Source: Thecamonas trahens ATCC 50062
Taxonomy: Eukaryota; Apusozoa; Apusomonadida; Apusomonadidae
NCBI RefSeq assembly: GCF_000142905.1
Contig: NW_013657664.1
Coordinates: forward strand, 423,172 to 487,171
Direction of reading: 5' to 3'
DNA: 64,000 nt
Of this stretch, positions 18,101 through 27,800 are shown in pieces (positions within the stretch are counted from its first letter, which is position 1; the number at the start of each line of letters is the position of its first letter). A model generated the notes under the pieces. The model was not told where the DNA came from. It was given only the letters and a program-made list of their open reading frames with translations, and did no database searches. The position numbers were made by a program, and so were the translations under genes.

Positions 18101-21073
18101 TCAGCACCCAAGGGCCACATATCGGGCGCCGGCCAGACTGTATGCCAGTTCGATTGGGAGCGCGAGTTCTGGTGAAGCCAATAACGCTCCGGCCTCGGCC
18201 GCCAACGCCACAGTCTCGGCCGCCAGTGTGCTGCGGTCGTGTTGCTGCTGCGGCGCAGGCAAGCCGTACCGCGAGACGTCGCACGTGTAGCTCCGCCCGC
18301 TTGGTAGCATCGAGATCTGCAGCCACTGGTGGCGATCGACGTCGTTGCGGACAGCATCGTCGTCAGATCTCAGCGTGTAGCCACGACAGTACGCCACCCG
18401 CATGCCGAGCAGGTCGCAGAACGGGAGGAGGAGCGCTGCCATGGCCGAGCTAAGCCCGTGGCAGTGGCCCTGCCCTCCGGTCACCAGCTGCTCCACCCTG
18501 TGCGAGGTGTTCCGCCGCCGATCGACCCCATCCTGAAGCCGGCTCATGTCCACCGTCGACCACACCACAAACGGGACAGCCGCCCGAGCCGCATCGTTGA
18601 TAGCCTCGTCGCCGTCGCAGGAGACCTCGATCTGGATGGCCACGCTCTCCAGCTGAAGCGCCGCGCGGAGCATGATGGCGCGCATGGCCGGCACCGAGTA
18701 GTCAGCCGTAATTAAGTCCTCGAAAACGAGCGTCCCATTTGGCTGCCTGCTCAAGTAGCCAGGAACGCCATAGATTGAACCGCGCTCGGCCGCCTCCCGA
18801 TCAAGCGTCACCTCGGCGTTTCCACCATCGGCTGTCGGGATAGCGACTCGCACGGTTGTCTCATTGGAAGATACAACCGTGCACAGCTGGTTGGTGAACG
18901 CCTCGCCGTAGTCGGTCTCAGCATCGTACGCCAGATATGCTCCGGGCGGCTCGACCAGCGGGCGGATGTGCCTCGAGCTGACTGCCAGCCGCGAACCAGG
19001 CTCGAGCGACGGCGGCGGAGCGAGGGCGTCGACACCGATCGGTGCACTTGCCCAGACTCCAAGAGCAACAAGCTCAGCCGACGTTGTCTCGCGGTTTGTG
19101 CCAATGATCGGAAGCGCCGCAAAGACTGCAGCCGACTCGCGCTTGAGCTGTGGTGCACTCGACCCGATGTGGAGGTGGACAACTGCGCAGATGCGCTCCC
19201 CGAGCGAGCCGTCATCGTCCCAGGCCCGCACCATTGCCACCGCATCCTGGATCAGCAACTCGCGAGTCGGTGCAACTGAGAGCGGCAGCGATGCCGGTGG
19301 CGCGGTCGACTGTGCTGGAACGGCGACGCCCGAGAGATGTGCGTCGACATGTGCGACAGCAAGCGGCACAAGCTGGTCTGCCACGCACGCATAGTTGCCG
19401 CGAGTCTTGCTCGCCTTGTATTGTCCGGCGTGGAAGAAGGAGAGCGAGGCTGATTTCAGCGCGCGATGCAGCGCGACCGCGGTCTTGCGCGGGTGAAAGA
19501 CGTCGGTGGGGACCCATAGGATAAGGCTTGGCGTCTTGATCTTGAGGTACCGCTTGGTCTCGGTCACCATGGCGTGCATGAGAACGAGCGCCGCCACCCG
19601 CCACGGGCGCGACTTGGCCAACTCGAGCGCAATGGCCGCCCCCCAGTCGTAGCCGAGTACCGCAACCGGTGCTGTCCAACCCACGGCGTTGAGGACGGCG
19701 ACGACGACAGCGAGCGGGCCGCCCGGTGCAGTCACGTCCTCGGAACGGGCCTTGGATCGCGGGCCGGGCGAGCCGCCAAAGCCGGGCATGTTGATGGCGA
19801 TGACGGCGTAGCCGGCGTCGGCGTACGCCTCGATGCCCCACTTCCAGCTGTCGGCGCTTGCCGTTTTGCCATATCCATGCAGAGCGATAACAAGACCGCG
19901 CGACGAGTGCCACTCTTCCGGCGAAGTGGCAATGCAGGCCACAGGTGCACCCCACGGCATGATGACCTCAATGACCCCGCATCCGGCGGCGGCTGACTCG
20001 GTCCTGGTCCACGCCAGCGGCTGCGGCGCGATCGTAGCCATGTCGGCCTCACGCATCGCCTCCGCTCTCGCCTGGGCATCGGCAGACTGGCCGGCCGGCA
20101 CGGCAACGTTGCGAACGCGAGCGATGGCGGCTGCAAATTTGAGGGTGGTGGAGTTGCGGCCGGCGTCAACATCGAGCGGGACAAGAGTGGCGATGAGCGA
20201 GGCGCAGGCGTTGCCGCCGAGCGCGGTCCGTAAGAGCATCGTCAGCCGCGAGTCGCGGTACGGCACGTGCTTCCTCTTCTCCACAAGCGCCAGAACGACT
20301 CTGACGAGCGCGTCGAGCGATCGACCGATGGCTTTGGACTCGGCAAGATGGACTGGGCCGGCGATGCGGGCGTCGTGGACGTTTTCGGCGCCGGCAAGAT
20401 CGACGAGGTGCAGCGATGCCGAGGTGCCGTCGGCCTGGGTGAGAGTGAGAGAGATAAAGAGAGTCGATCGCGACGATGCTGCTGACATGTACGTCATCCA
20501 CACTGTTCTGTTGTGGAGGACTCTGGCCATGGCGGCGTCAAACGCGGCCTCGTCGGGCACCTCGACAACGGTTGCGCCCTCAGCCACGCCACGCCAACCA
20601 GCGCGCTGGTCGGTTATCGACTCGCACGGTCTCGCCCGCACCTTAAGCTTAGTCCGATCTTTGGACAGCATGTCTTGGACACGGCCGCAATACAGATCGT
20701 ACGCCGAGAGGTGCATGGTGTCGCCGTTGGCCAGCGCGTTGAGCCCGGCGCGGGCCGCCCTCCACATCACGCCGCGGTCGGACTCGGGTCCAATCATGGT
20801 GTGGGTCTTGCCGGATCCGGTCGTGCCGTACGCCATGACCGCTGCATCGTAGCCGGCAAGCCACTGGGATACAACCGGAGCAGCACCGGCGTGGTATATC
20901 TCGTCCTGGCTCGCTTCGACGGCGTTGTCCGGTAGTGCCGCCAGCGAGCAAGCCGCCCCTGCCGACTCGGGCATTCCACGCTCGGCAAGCTCGGCAACGC
21001 GGCGAGCATCGGAGTCATTGAGAGGGCGGAGACGGAGCGTGGTGGAGACATACGTTGTTTCCGGGAGTGCCAT
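18101..21073 (-). CDS. Kinesin motor fused to alpha/beta hydrolase and transglutaminase-like domains
   Basis: 990 residues from ATG 21073 (MALPETTYVSTTLRLRPL); an upstream extension to 21238 is open but unlikely. Domain 1 (about 1-325) is a kinesin motor: P-loop GTTGSGKT at 83-90, switch-I-like SSRS at 200-203, switch II DLAGAE at 225-230, then HVPYRDSRLTMLL and NSTTLKFA. Domain 2 (about 370-600) is an alpha/beta hydrolase with oxyanion-loop HGYGK and nucleophile elbow GYDWGA (Asp476), as in epoxide hydrolases, but without room for a cap domain. Domain 3 (about 650-960) has a transglutaminase/papain-like core: Cys871 in QGHCHG, His915 in RHQW and Asp932 in CDVSRYG, with normal spacing. Switch I His is Thr204 and the switch II Ser is Ala229, so motor activity is uncertain. 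The frame is uninterrupted. I know of no protein with this combination. Confidence 0.88.
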   Translation of the reverse strand: MALPETTYVSTTLRLRPLNDSDARRVAELAERGMPESAGAACSLAALPDNAVEASQDEIYHAGAAPVVSQWLAGYDAAVMAYGTTGSGKTHTMIGPESDRGVMWRAARAGLNALANGDTMHLSAYDLYCGRVQDMLSKDRTKLKVRARPCESITDQRAGWRGVAEGATVVEVPDEAAFDAAMARVLHNRTVWMTYMSAASSRSTLFISLTLTQADGTSASLHLVDLAGAENVHDARIAGPVHLAESKAIGRSLDALVRVVLALVEKRKHVPYRDSRLTMLLRTALGGNACASLIATLVPLDVDAGRNSTTLKFAAAIARVRNVAVPAGQSADAQARAEAMREADMATIAPQPLAWTRTESAAAGCGVIEVIMPWGAPVACIATSPEEWHSSRGLVIALHGYGKTASADSWKWGIEAYADAGYAVIAINMPGFGGSPGPRSKARSEDVTAPGGPLAVVVAVLNAVGWTAPVAVLGYDWGAAIALELAKSRPWRVAALVLMHAMVTETKRYLKIKTPSLILWVPTDVFHPRKTAVALHRALKSASLSFFHAGQYKASKTRGNYACVADQLVPLAVAHVDAHLSGVAVPAQSTAPPASLPLSVAPTRELLIQDAVAMVRAWDDDGSLGERICAVVHLHIGSSAPQLKRESAAVFAALPIIGTNRETTSAELVALGVWASAPIGVDALAPPPSLEPGSRLAVSSRHIRPLVEPPGAYLAYDAETDYGEAFTNQLCTVVSSNETTVRVAIPTADGGNAEVTLDREAAERGSIYGVPGYLSRQPNGTLVFEDLITADYSVPAMRAIMLRAALQLESVAIQIEVSCDGDEAINDAARAAVPFVVWSTVDMSRLQDGVDRRRNTSHRVEQLVTGGQGHCHGLSSAMAALLLPFCDLLGMRVAYCRGYTLRSDDDAVRNDVDRHQWLQISMLPSGRSYTCDVSRYGLPAPQQQHDRSTLAAETVALAAEAGALLASPELALPIELAYSLAGARYVALGC

Positions 21074-21276
21074 GGCTTGCGGTGAGGTGCGATGGTCGCA
21101 AGACTGGTGTTGCCAGCAGTGGTGCGGAGAAGAAGGTTGGACTGGAAAGGTCTGACATTGTTCACCACTGACATTCCTTCTTTTGTTCCGAGGCGGGCAA
21201 CATGTCTTTACCCTCCTGCCCCAAGGAGTGCTCCACATTTAAGGGACCGTCAGTGAGGTGGCGGCAAGGACAGTTG

Positions 21277-22768
21277 CTATGGCGAGGACATTGGCACTTG
21301 TCCGCGGCTGAGCTGGCTCTCTTCAGAGCTAGCTTCCGGCTCCGCCAAGGCAGTGGCAGCAGTGGCCGACACGATGGGGATGGGAGCGATGACACCCGGA
21401 GAGGCAGTGGCAACAGGCTGCACAATGGGCAAAGGATGGCTTGGGAGGGGCGTTGTGGCGATGGAGCTTATCCCATTGCTCGGCGTCGCCGCACCGTTGG
21501 CAAGAGCGCCCATGGCGAGAGCGTGGGCCATCCCGGCGGTCACGGGCATGGGAAGTGCTGGCATGCCGTGCGGTACCATGTTCTGATGCGCACTCTGTAG
21601 TTGGCGAATGAGAGCCAGGTTCGGCAGCTGGTGGGCCTGCACAGCAGCAGCAGCAGCGGCGGCGGCGGCGGCGGCTGTCCGGGACTGAGCCAGCTGCTGT
21701 GACCAGAGCCACGCGCGCCACGCGTCAGTCATGCCGGAGGAGGGCAATGGCATTGCAGAGGGTGGCGTACTCATGGCCGATGTGGCAAATGCCTGAGCCT
21801 GACGGAGCTGGGCCAGGCGGTGTATGTCCAAGGCCTTGGCAGACAAGGCAGAGGGAAGAGGGCGGCCGAGGCGAGCGGAGAAAATTCTGTTCTGGGAACA
21901 AAACCCGAACCACGGGGCCCCTGACACTGGTCTCTCCACCCATCGTGGGCAGCCTGAAGGCCGGAACTGGCTCCCTTTCGTGTTCTCACCTCTATGGGTG
22001 GAACTGATGGTAGGTCAGCAAGGCTCTGTAAGCCGTTTGGGATAACAGATTGACCCATGCCGTGCCCAGGGGGAGGCACAACCTCCGTGGGGTGTGATGA
22101 TGTCGATGGGCTCAATGCCAGTCGATCCTGCCGGCGCCGTGTGCTGCTGCTGGCATGTGCATCGCCACTGCGCTTACGCTCCAGACGAGTGATGGTCTCC
22201 TGGATGGCGAGGGCACGTTGGACAACTGTCGGCGGGAGGCGCCGCCTTCTGTTGATGAACCACTGGCGGACCTGGATAAAGGTGAGGCCGGCAGCTTCGG
22301 CCATCTCCTCCATTTCTGCCCGGGATGGATATGGGTTTGCAACATGTGATGCCATCCATGTGTTGAGCATGAGTGTCACGCCCTAGTAATAACAACACCC
22401 GTCCATGGTGGGCGATGTGAGTTCGGCAGAGTGAGGTGACCATAACCCGCAAAACCACACAGCACGCCCGTTCCGGGACCCTTGGTCGTAAGGGAGAACG
22501 ATGATTGGGCCGTAAAAAATTGCCGACACACACAACGGGTACCCCCGGCTCACACAGGCTGCTCAACCGCTTGCCACACTCGCCCAGCCAGGTCATGCAA
22601 ACGGGAGAGAGCCAAACTCATGTCACAGACGAGTTAAACCCAGCTCCACTCCTCTAGCTGACGTACGTCACTGAAGAAGACCCTCCGCCGGCCCAACCCA
22701 TGCTTCTTCGATGGCGTGTGGTCATCGTTGGCATCGTCGGCCTCCCGCCGCCGGCGCTTGCGACCCAT
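21277..22768 (-). CDS. TALE-class homeodomain transcription factor, three exons
   Basis: Reconstructed exons are 22768-22667, 22382-21990 and 21891-21277, all joined in phase 0, giving about 369 residues. Exon 1 (MGRKRRRREADD...) ends in GRRRVFFSD. Exon 2 continues GVTLMLNTW and contains HVANPYPSRAEMEEM, the three-residue loop extension of TALE proteins, and the recognition helix QVRQWFINRRRR. Splicing at GTACGT/TTACTAG therefore rebuilds a complete homeodomain across intron 1 (284 nt). Intron 2 (98 nt) has a consensus GTGAGA donor and TTCCCAG acceptor. The C-terminal exon is Ala/Pro/Ser-rich with a poly-Ala run and is probably a regulatory region. In other lineages TALE factors control cell type or mating. 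The role here is unknown. Confidence 0.85.
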
Positions 22769-23597
22769 GGTGCCGGATGGTGCGAGTCAGCCCAACTCGT
22801 GCAACTCTTCTGTGTGACGCAGGAATTCAGCGCCTGGTTGTCAGCACAATTGCACACACACAAAAACGGAGCGCAGATGCGCTAGACAGGTGCACACGCG
22901 AGTCGGGCGTCACTTTGCGGCCTGCCATTTCCACCACGCGTCGATGGCTGTTGCTCAGCTCGGTTTTGACCCAGCGGAAATTGATTGGCTCTATCACTCA
23001 GTGTCAGCCAAGTCGGGTGCGAATACGGCTCTCGGCACCAGCACCAGCGGCGCTCCTTTGCTTGTTGGTGGTTGGTATGATGGCGCAGGAGTGGGCTGTG
23101 CTCTGCTGTGCGATGAGGTGTAGCTGATGAGGCAGGGGAAGGCAGGGTAGGATGCCCATCATGCCTTGGTGTTCTGCGGTGGAGGTCAGTAAGATGTGAC
23201 CTTCTTCCCCCGCACATCATCTCCCCTCTGCTCGAGCAGTGAGGTTAGCCGCTACCTTTTGTTGCAACCAGCCAGTCCTTCGTCACCGAACTCGCCAAAA
23301 CAGCCCATCTTGCGGCCGGCTCTTGCTGGTGGTGGGGTGGATGACGTGGAGACGATTTGGCTCTGACATCCAAGATATGCTATGCGAGAGCAGTGCCAAT
23401 GTGCCATTGCCATCAGTATCTGCTGCCACGGTGCCCGCTGGCACCACCGAGGTTCACGGCGGTCTACAGCGCTGTCGACCACACGCCCACCCCCTCTCAA
23501 CTCTCTCTCTCTCTCCCTCCCAATATCAACCGAGGACCACGCGTCTGCCCACCATCACCACTGTCACCATCAGCCGTCCAAACGCGACTATCTCATC
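22769..23597. other. Divergent promoter region, no gene assigned
   Basis: This 830-bp region lies between the TALE homeobox gene (minus) and CDK20 (plus). Open frames of up to 138 codons occur, but none resembles a known protein and all have skewed composition. A CT-rich tract (about 23490-23520) precedes the CDK20 start. Confidence 0.55.
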
Positions 23598-24809
23598 ATG
23601 GAGGCATACTATGTAGAGGATACGGTCGGCTCGGGCTCGTTCGGCGTTGTTGTCCGCGCCGTTCACATGCCATCGGGCCTGCGTGTGGCGCTCAAGCGCA
23701 TCCCTGCTCTCGATGTCCAGACGCTCACCCGTCCGCGCCGTGGCGGCTGGCCGGCGACGACCGAGCCGAACGAGGCCTCAGCCAGTCGCGGAGGCTGGCC
23801 GGCGACGACCGAGGTGAATGGCGCCAACGACGATGGCGGCGGGGCTGCGAGCAGTGCTCGGGAGAAGCCGAGTCAGGGGCTGGACGAAGAGGAGGAAGGC
23901 GAGCTGGCGCTGGCGGCCGTCCGCGAGGTGCTCGCCCTCACGGGAATGGAGCATGTGAACGTGGTGCGGATGTACGAGGCCTTTGCCCATGGCACCTCGC
24001 TGGTCCTTGCGCTCGAGTTGTGCGACTTGGACCTCGGGGCGGTGCTGGCGGCACCAGGCGCTGCGGCGCTCCTCTCGCCGCGAAATGTCAAGGCGGCGAT
24101 GGCCATGGTTCTTGACGGTCTCGCTTTTCTGCATGCAGCCGACATCATCCACCGCGACATCAAGCCAGCTAACCTGCTCATCTCTCACGACGGCGTGGTC
24201 AAGATCGGCGACTTTGGTCTCGCTCGCGTTCACGTCGCGCCAGGGCCTGGCGAGCCGAAGCACATCTACTCGCATCAGGTTGCGACACGCTGGTACCGTG
24301 CTCCCGAGCTGCTGTACGGGGCGACCAGCTACGATGAAAAGGTTGATACCTGGGCAGCCGGTGCGGTGTTGGGCGAGATGCTTGCCGGCGGCTACCCGCT
24401 GTTTCCGGGCGAGTCGGACATCGACCAGCTTGTCCGCGTCATGGCCGTTCTCGGCACGCCGTCGACCGAGACCTGGCCTTGCCTCGTCGATCTGCCTGAC
24501 TATGGCAAGATCCGGTTCCAGCCTCAAGACGGCATGCCGCTGGCCGAGTTTCTACCGGACGCGCCGAGCGAGGCCTGCGAGTTGCTGGCGGCGCTGCTGT
24601 GCTACAACCCTGACGCTCGCGCGAGTGCGGCTGACGCCCGTGCGGCTGGGTACTTTAGTGTCAAGCCGGAACTACCGGCGCCGCTGGCGCTCGACCTCAG
24701 CGCCGACCTCCGCCATCCACCGGCGCCGCCTCGCATCGCTGTTGACCCGCTGGTCGGCGGTGTGCTTGGCAGCTACACACCGCACCGCGCTGCCGACTAC
24801 CCGTGGTGA
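23598..24809 (+). CDS. CDK20: CDK20/CCRK-like cyclin-dependent kinase
   Basis: 403 residues from ATG 23598. The kinase core is complete: Gly loop GSGSFG (11-16), Lys33 in VALK, catalytic HRDIKPAN (Asp187), DFG (Asp205) and the activation-segment end HQVATRWYRAPELLYGA. The last of these, together with LFPGESDIDQL, VLGTPSTETWP and LPDYGKI, is diagnostic for CDK20. In animals and algae this kinase controls ciliary or flagellar length and assembly by acting on MAK/ICK kinases. An insert of about 50 residues between strand 3 and helix C contains a duplicated GGWPATTE motif. The typical TxY is absent, as in CDK20s. It ends 17 bp from the convergent neighbour's stop. Confidence 0.93.
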   Translation: MEAYYVEDTVGSGSFGVVVRAVHMPSGLRVALKRIPALDVQTLTRPRRGGWPATTEPNEASASRGGWPATTEVNGANDDGGGAASSAREKPSQGLDEEEEGELALAAVREVLALTGMEHVNVVRMYEAFAHGTSLVLALELCDLDLGAVLAAPGAAALLSPRNVKAAMAMVLDGLAFLHAADIIHRDIKPANLLISHDGVVKIGDFGLARVHVAPGPGEPKHIYSHQVATRWYRAPELLYGATSYDEKVDTWAAGAVLGEMLAGGYPLFPGESDIDQLVRVMAVLGTPSTETWPCLVDLPDYGKIRFQPQDGMPLAEFLPDAPSEACELLAALLCYNPDARASAADARAAGYFSVKPELPAPLALDLSADLRHPPAPPRIAVDPLVGGVLGSYTPHRAADYPW

Positions 24810-24826
24810 GACCCCGAGTCGCTGTG

Positions 24827-27800
24827 CTAGAACGGTGCGTCGCTGATGGTGGCAAAGAGGTGGACAAGCCGCTCGCGGCCCGACGTGGTGTCGAGGCGGA
24901 AGAGCGGAACCGCCATGGCATCGTGACGGAGGCATCGCAGAGCGCACGCCAGCCGTGTTGCTGGTGCAGCCTGAAGGACCCGCGCGAGCGAGCGGTGCTG
25001 GTAGATGAGCGCAAGAACGCCGAGTGGAAAGGCGATGGCAGGGCGCATCGCGAGCGCCATGGCCTCTAGAAACTCGGTGACAAAGGCAAAGAACTGGCGA
25101 ATGATCCGGCGCGGGACCGCGTCGTCACCGGCAAGCGCGAGGACTCGGACCACGACATGCGCGAGCTGGATGGCCTGTCGTCGGCTGGTGAGCTTCGGGA
25201 CGAGAGCCGGGATCGTGCCGGTGAGTAGCGGGCCGAGCCCGCGCACGCCGAGCGCAATGTGCAGGACGTAGGCGGCAAAGTCAGGCCGCTGGGAGCTGGC
25301 GCCGAGCCGCAGTGCGGGCGAGTTGGGGCCGACAGCTGCGTCGATGACTGCGTCGACCGCGTGGCGGGTGCTTGTCACCAGTGCCAGCTGCCGCACCATC
25401 CGCACTGCGCGCATATCGTGGTCGCGGAGCCACTTGGCGAGGCGGAGGCTCGCGGCCACGCCAACAACTGCCCCGTCGGCCTCACCCTCGCGCCCGCCGA
25501 CTGTCCGCCCGCCGGCCGCAGCCACAATGGCCACCAGCGGCGACGACTCGGAACACGGCTGGCGGAACGTAGCGACCATTCGTCTGGCGACTACCGGGCG
25601 CAAGCCGGGCAGGTTCGGCAGCGACTCGAACAGGCTCGCTGCCGACTTTCCGACCGCGTCCTGCAACGCCACATCGGGCAGCGTCGCTAGCCACCACAGC
25701 GGCGCAATCATGGCGTACGGCGAGAGCTTGCCCAAAGCCACAAGCACATCGATGATGGTTGCCAGCTGCGACGCTGCCGTCGCCACGTCGGCGCCATGCA
25801 GCCGCTCGGCGATGTTCTGCACGATTGCCATCGTCGCCACGCCCGCTGCCCAAGGGCTCATGGCCTCGAGAAGCGTCTGGAGCGCGCCTGTCACGCGCTG
25901 GGCGTTCGAAGTCGAAAAAAGCGCGACCTTCATCTGCTGTGTTGCCGTCTTGGCCGCCTCCGACTCGGCGGCGGCAGACACAGTCTGGTGAGCCTCAACC
26001 AACGCGCGCAGGTCCGCAGAGATGGCGGAGGCCTCGCCGATCTCAGCCGCCGTGCTTTGCACAAAGACATCAAACGAGAGGTAGCTGGCCAGCTCAAGCT
26101 TGTCGTAGAACGAGACAAAGAGGAGAACAGCGGGCGCGGCCAAGCCGTGGCCGACACTGCCCGACAGCGCAATCAGTGCCAGCGCCAACCGCGCCAGAGC
26201 AGCGCCGTACTGCAAGCCCAATCCGATCTGTGCGAGCCGGATGGCGACCGCGTCAGTGGCGCCGAGGAGCGAGTAGAGAAGCGCCATGTCCGAGCGCCCA
26301 AGCGTGTCCACGCTGTCGGCCATGGCACTCACCATCTCCACCACATGCTCGGCAACAGCGGCGGCGACCTCGATCCGAACCTTGTCCGAGAACAGCTGAG
26401 TGAGGAGCTTGACAGCTTCATCCAGCGGAGTTTGCGGATTTCTGATGTGGGCAAAGAGGGGCCCGACCTGGCTGCTGGTGGCGACGACGCTTGGGTCGTT
26501 GATTACGGCCAGAGGCGCAAGCGCTGTGCCCGAAGCGATAGCATAGGCCACGGTTCGACTCGCCTCAGACACAAACGGCGCCGCCGGCTTGGCGCGGACG
26601 CCGCCGGCAGCCAGTGACGGCGTAGCCGCGCCAGACTCGGACTCGGAGGGAGCAAACAAGTCATTGAGAAAGTCGTCGTCGCCGTCGAGAATGCCTACAG
26701 GCGTGTTTGGCAGCGGCATCGCTGCCTTGGATAGCTTGCGCGAGACCGATCCGAGCTTGTCCGCCTCGGACTCGATCTGGAGCCCGGCATGGGTGTACTC
26801 CTCAGCCTGCGCCATCGAGAGCTGGAGGTGGTGCGGGAGGCTTGCCAGCAGACCTTGCGCAAACTTGGGCAAGCAGACCACGTTGGCCGGCGTCTTCTCC
26901 GATGCCTGCCACAGATGCAGGATGGCGGAGCAGAGGGCGTCGGCAAAGGCCGCAGGGTCGTCAGCAGATGCCTGCCACAGCGCGAGCAGCCGCGGAAGGG
27001 AGGCAAAGGCGATGACGTCGTCGACAACATCCACGTCTTGATAGCTCATGTACGCCCCGGAAACAACTTGTGCAACAACCTCGCCGAGCGGGAGCTGCGA
27101 GAGTTCGGCAAGGACCATGAACGAGCGCACCATGTCGGCGTCCGAAACAACCACCAGCGCGTGCCCCATCGCCTCCATTCGGTACTGGACAGCGTCAGAG
27201 ACATCAAACGGGGCAGTCGTCAGTGCTGCTGGCCCGATAAGAAACGAGCCGTGCGCGGCCTTGACTGCCTGGCGCCGCGGATGCTCTGCGCTCTCCATCC
27301 GAGCCACAACCGTCGCCAGTGCCATGCGGATGTCGCCCGGCGCCGAGACGCCGTTGGCCTCGGCGGCATCGAGCGAGAGCCGCACCGCTTGCGCTGCACT
27401 CACCAGCGCGCGCCAGTCGTCAGGCACATCGTGGACCGCAACAACAAGGGTAATGAAGCAGAGTTGGTCGTCGAGGACCTCACCAACCAGCGCCACCAGT
27501 GACTGCGCGTTCTCAGCCGCGGCCATGAGGCCCAGCTGGCTGGTGGAGCCGTTCCGCAGCACAGCATCGAGACAGGCACCGAGGGCGTGGAAGGCAAACG
27601 AGAGGCCCGAGATCAAAGCAGCAGCCTCCTCGTCGACGGCCGACACGACGGTGGTCTTCATCTCGACCACGCCATCGCGCTCTGCACTCTCATCGTTGCC
27701 ATCCCCCAGCCCGAGCGAGTCGACATCGACCGCCAGCGAAGAGAGCGCGGTGGAGAGCAACCTGACCAAAGCAGCCAGCCTTGCCGGATGGGCGACGAGC

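Noticed and set aside
22480-22596. Alternative homeobox exon encoding MTWLGECGKRLSS...PLRPR
   Set aside because: It can be joined in phase but does not give the homeodomain arm, whereas 22768-22667 supplies GRRRVFFSD with a stronger GTACGT donor.
22700-23127. Possible small secreted or basic proteins on the plus strand between TALE and CDK20
   Set aside because: Their frames overlap the antisense of homeobox exon 1, and none shows domain similarity or a convincing composition.
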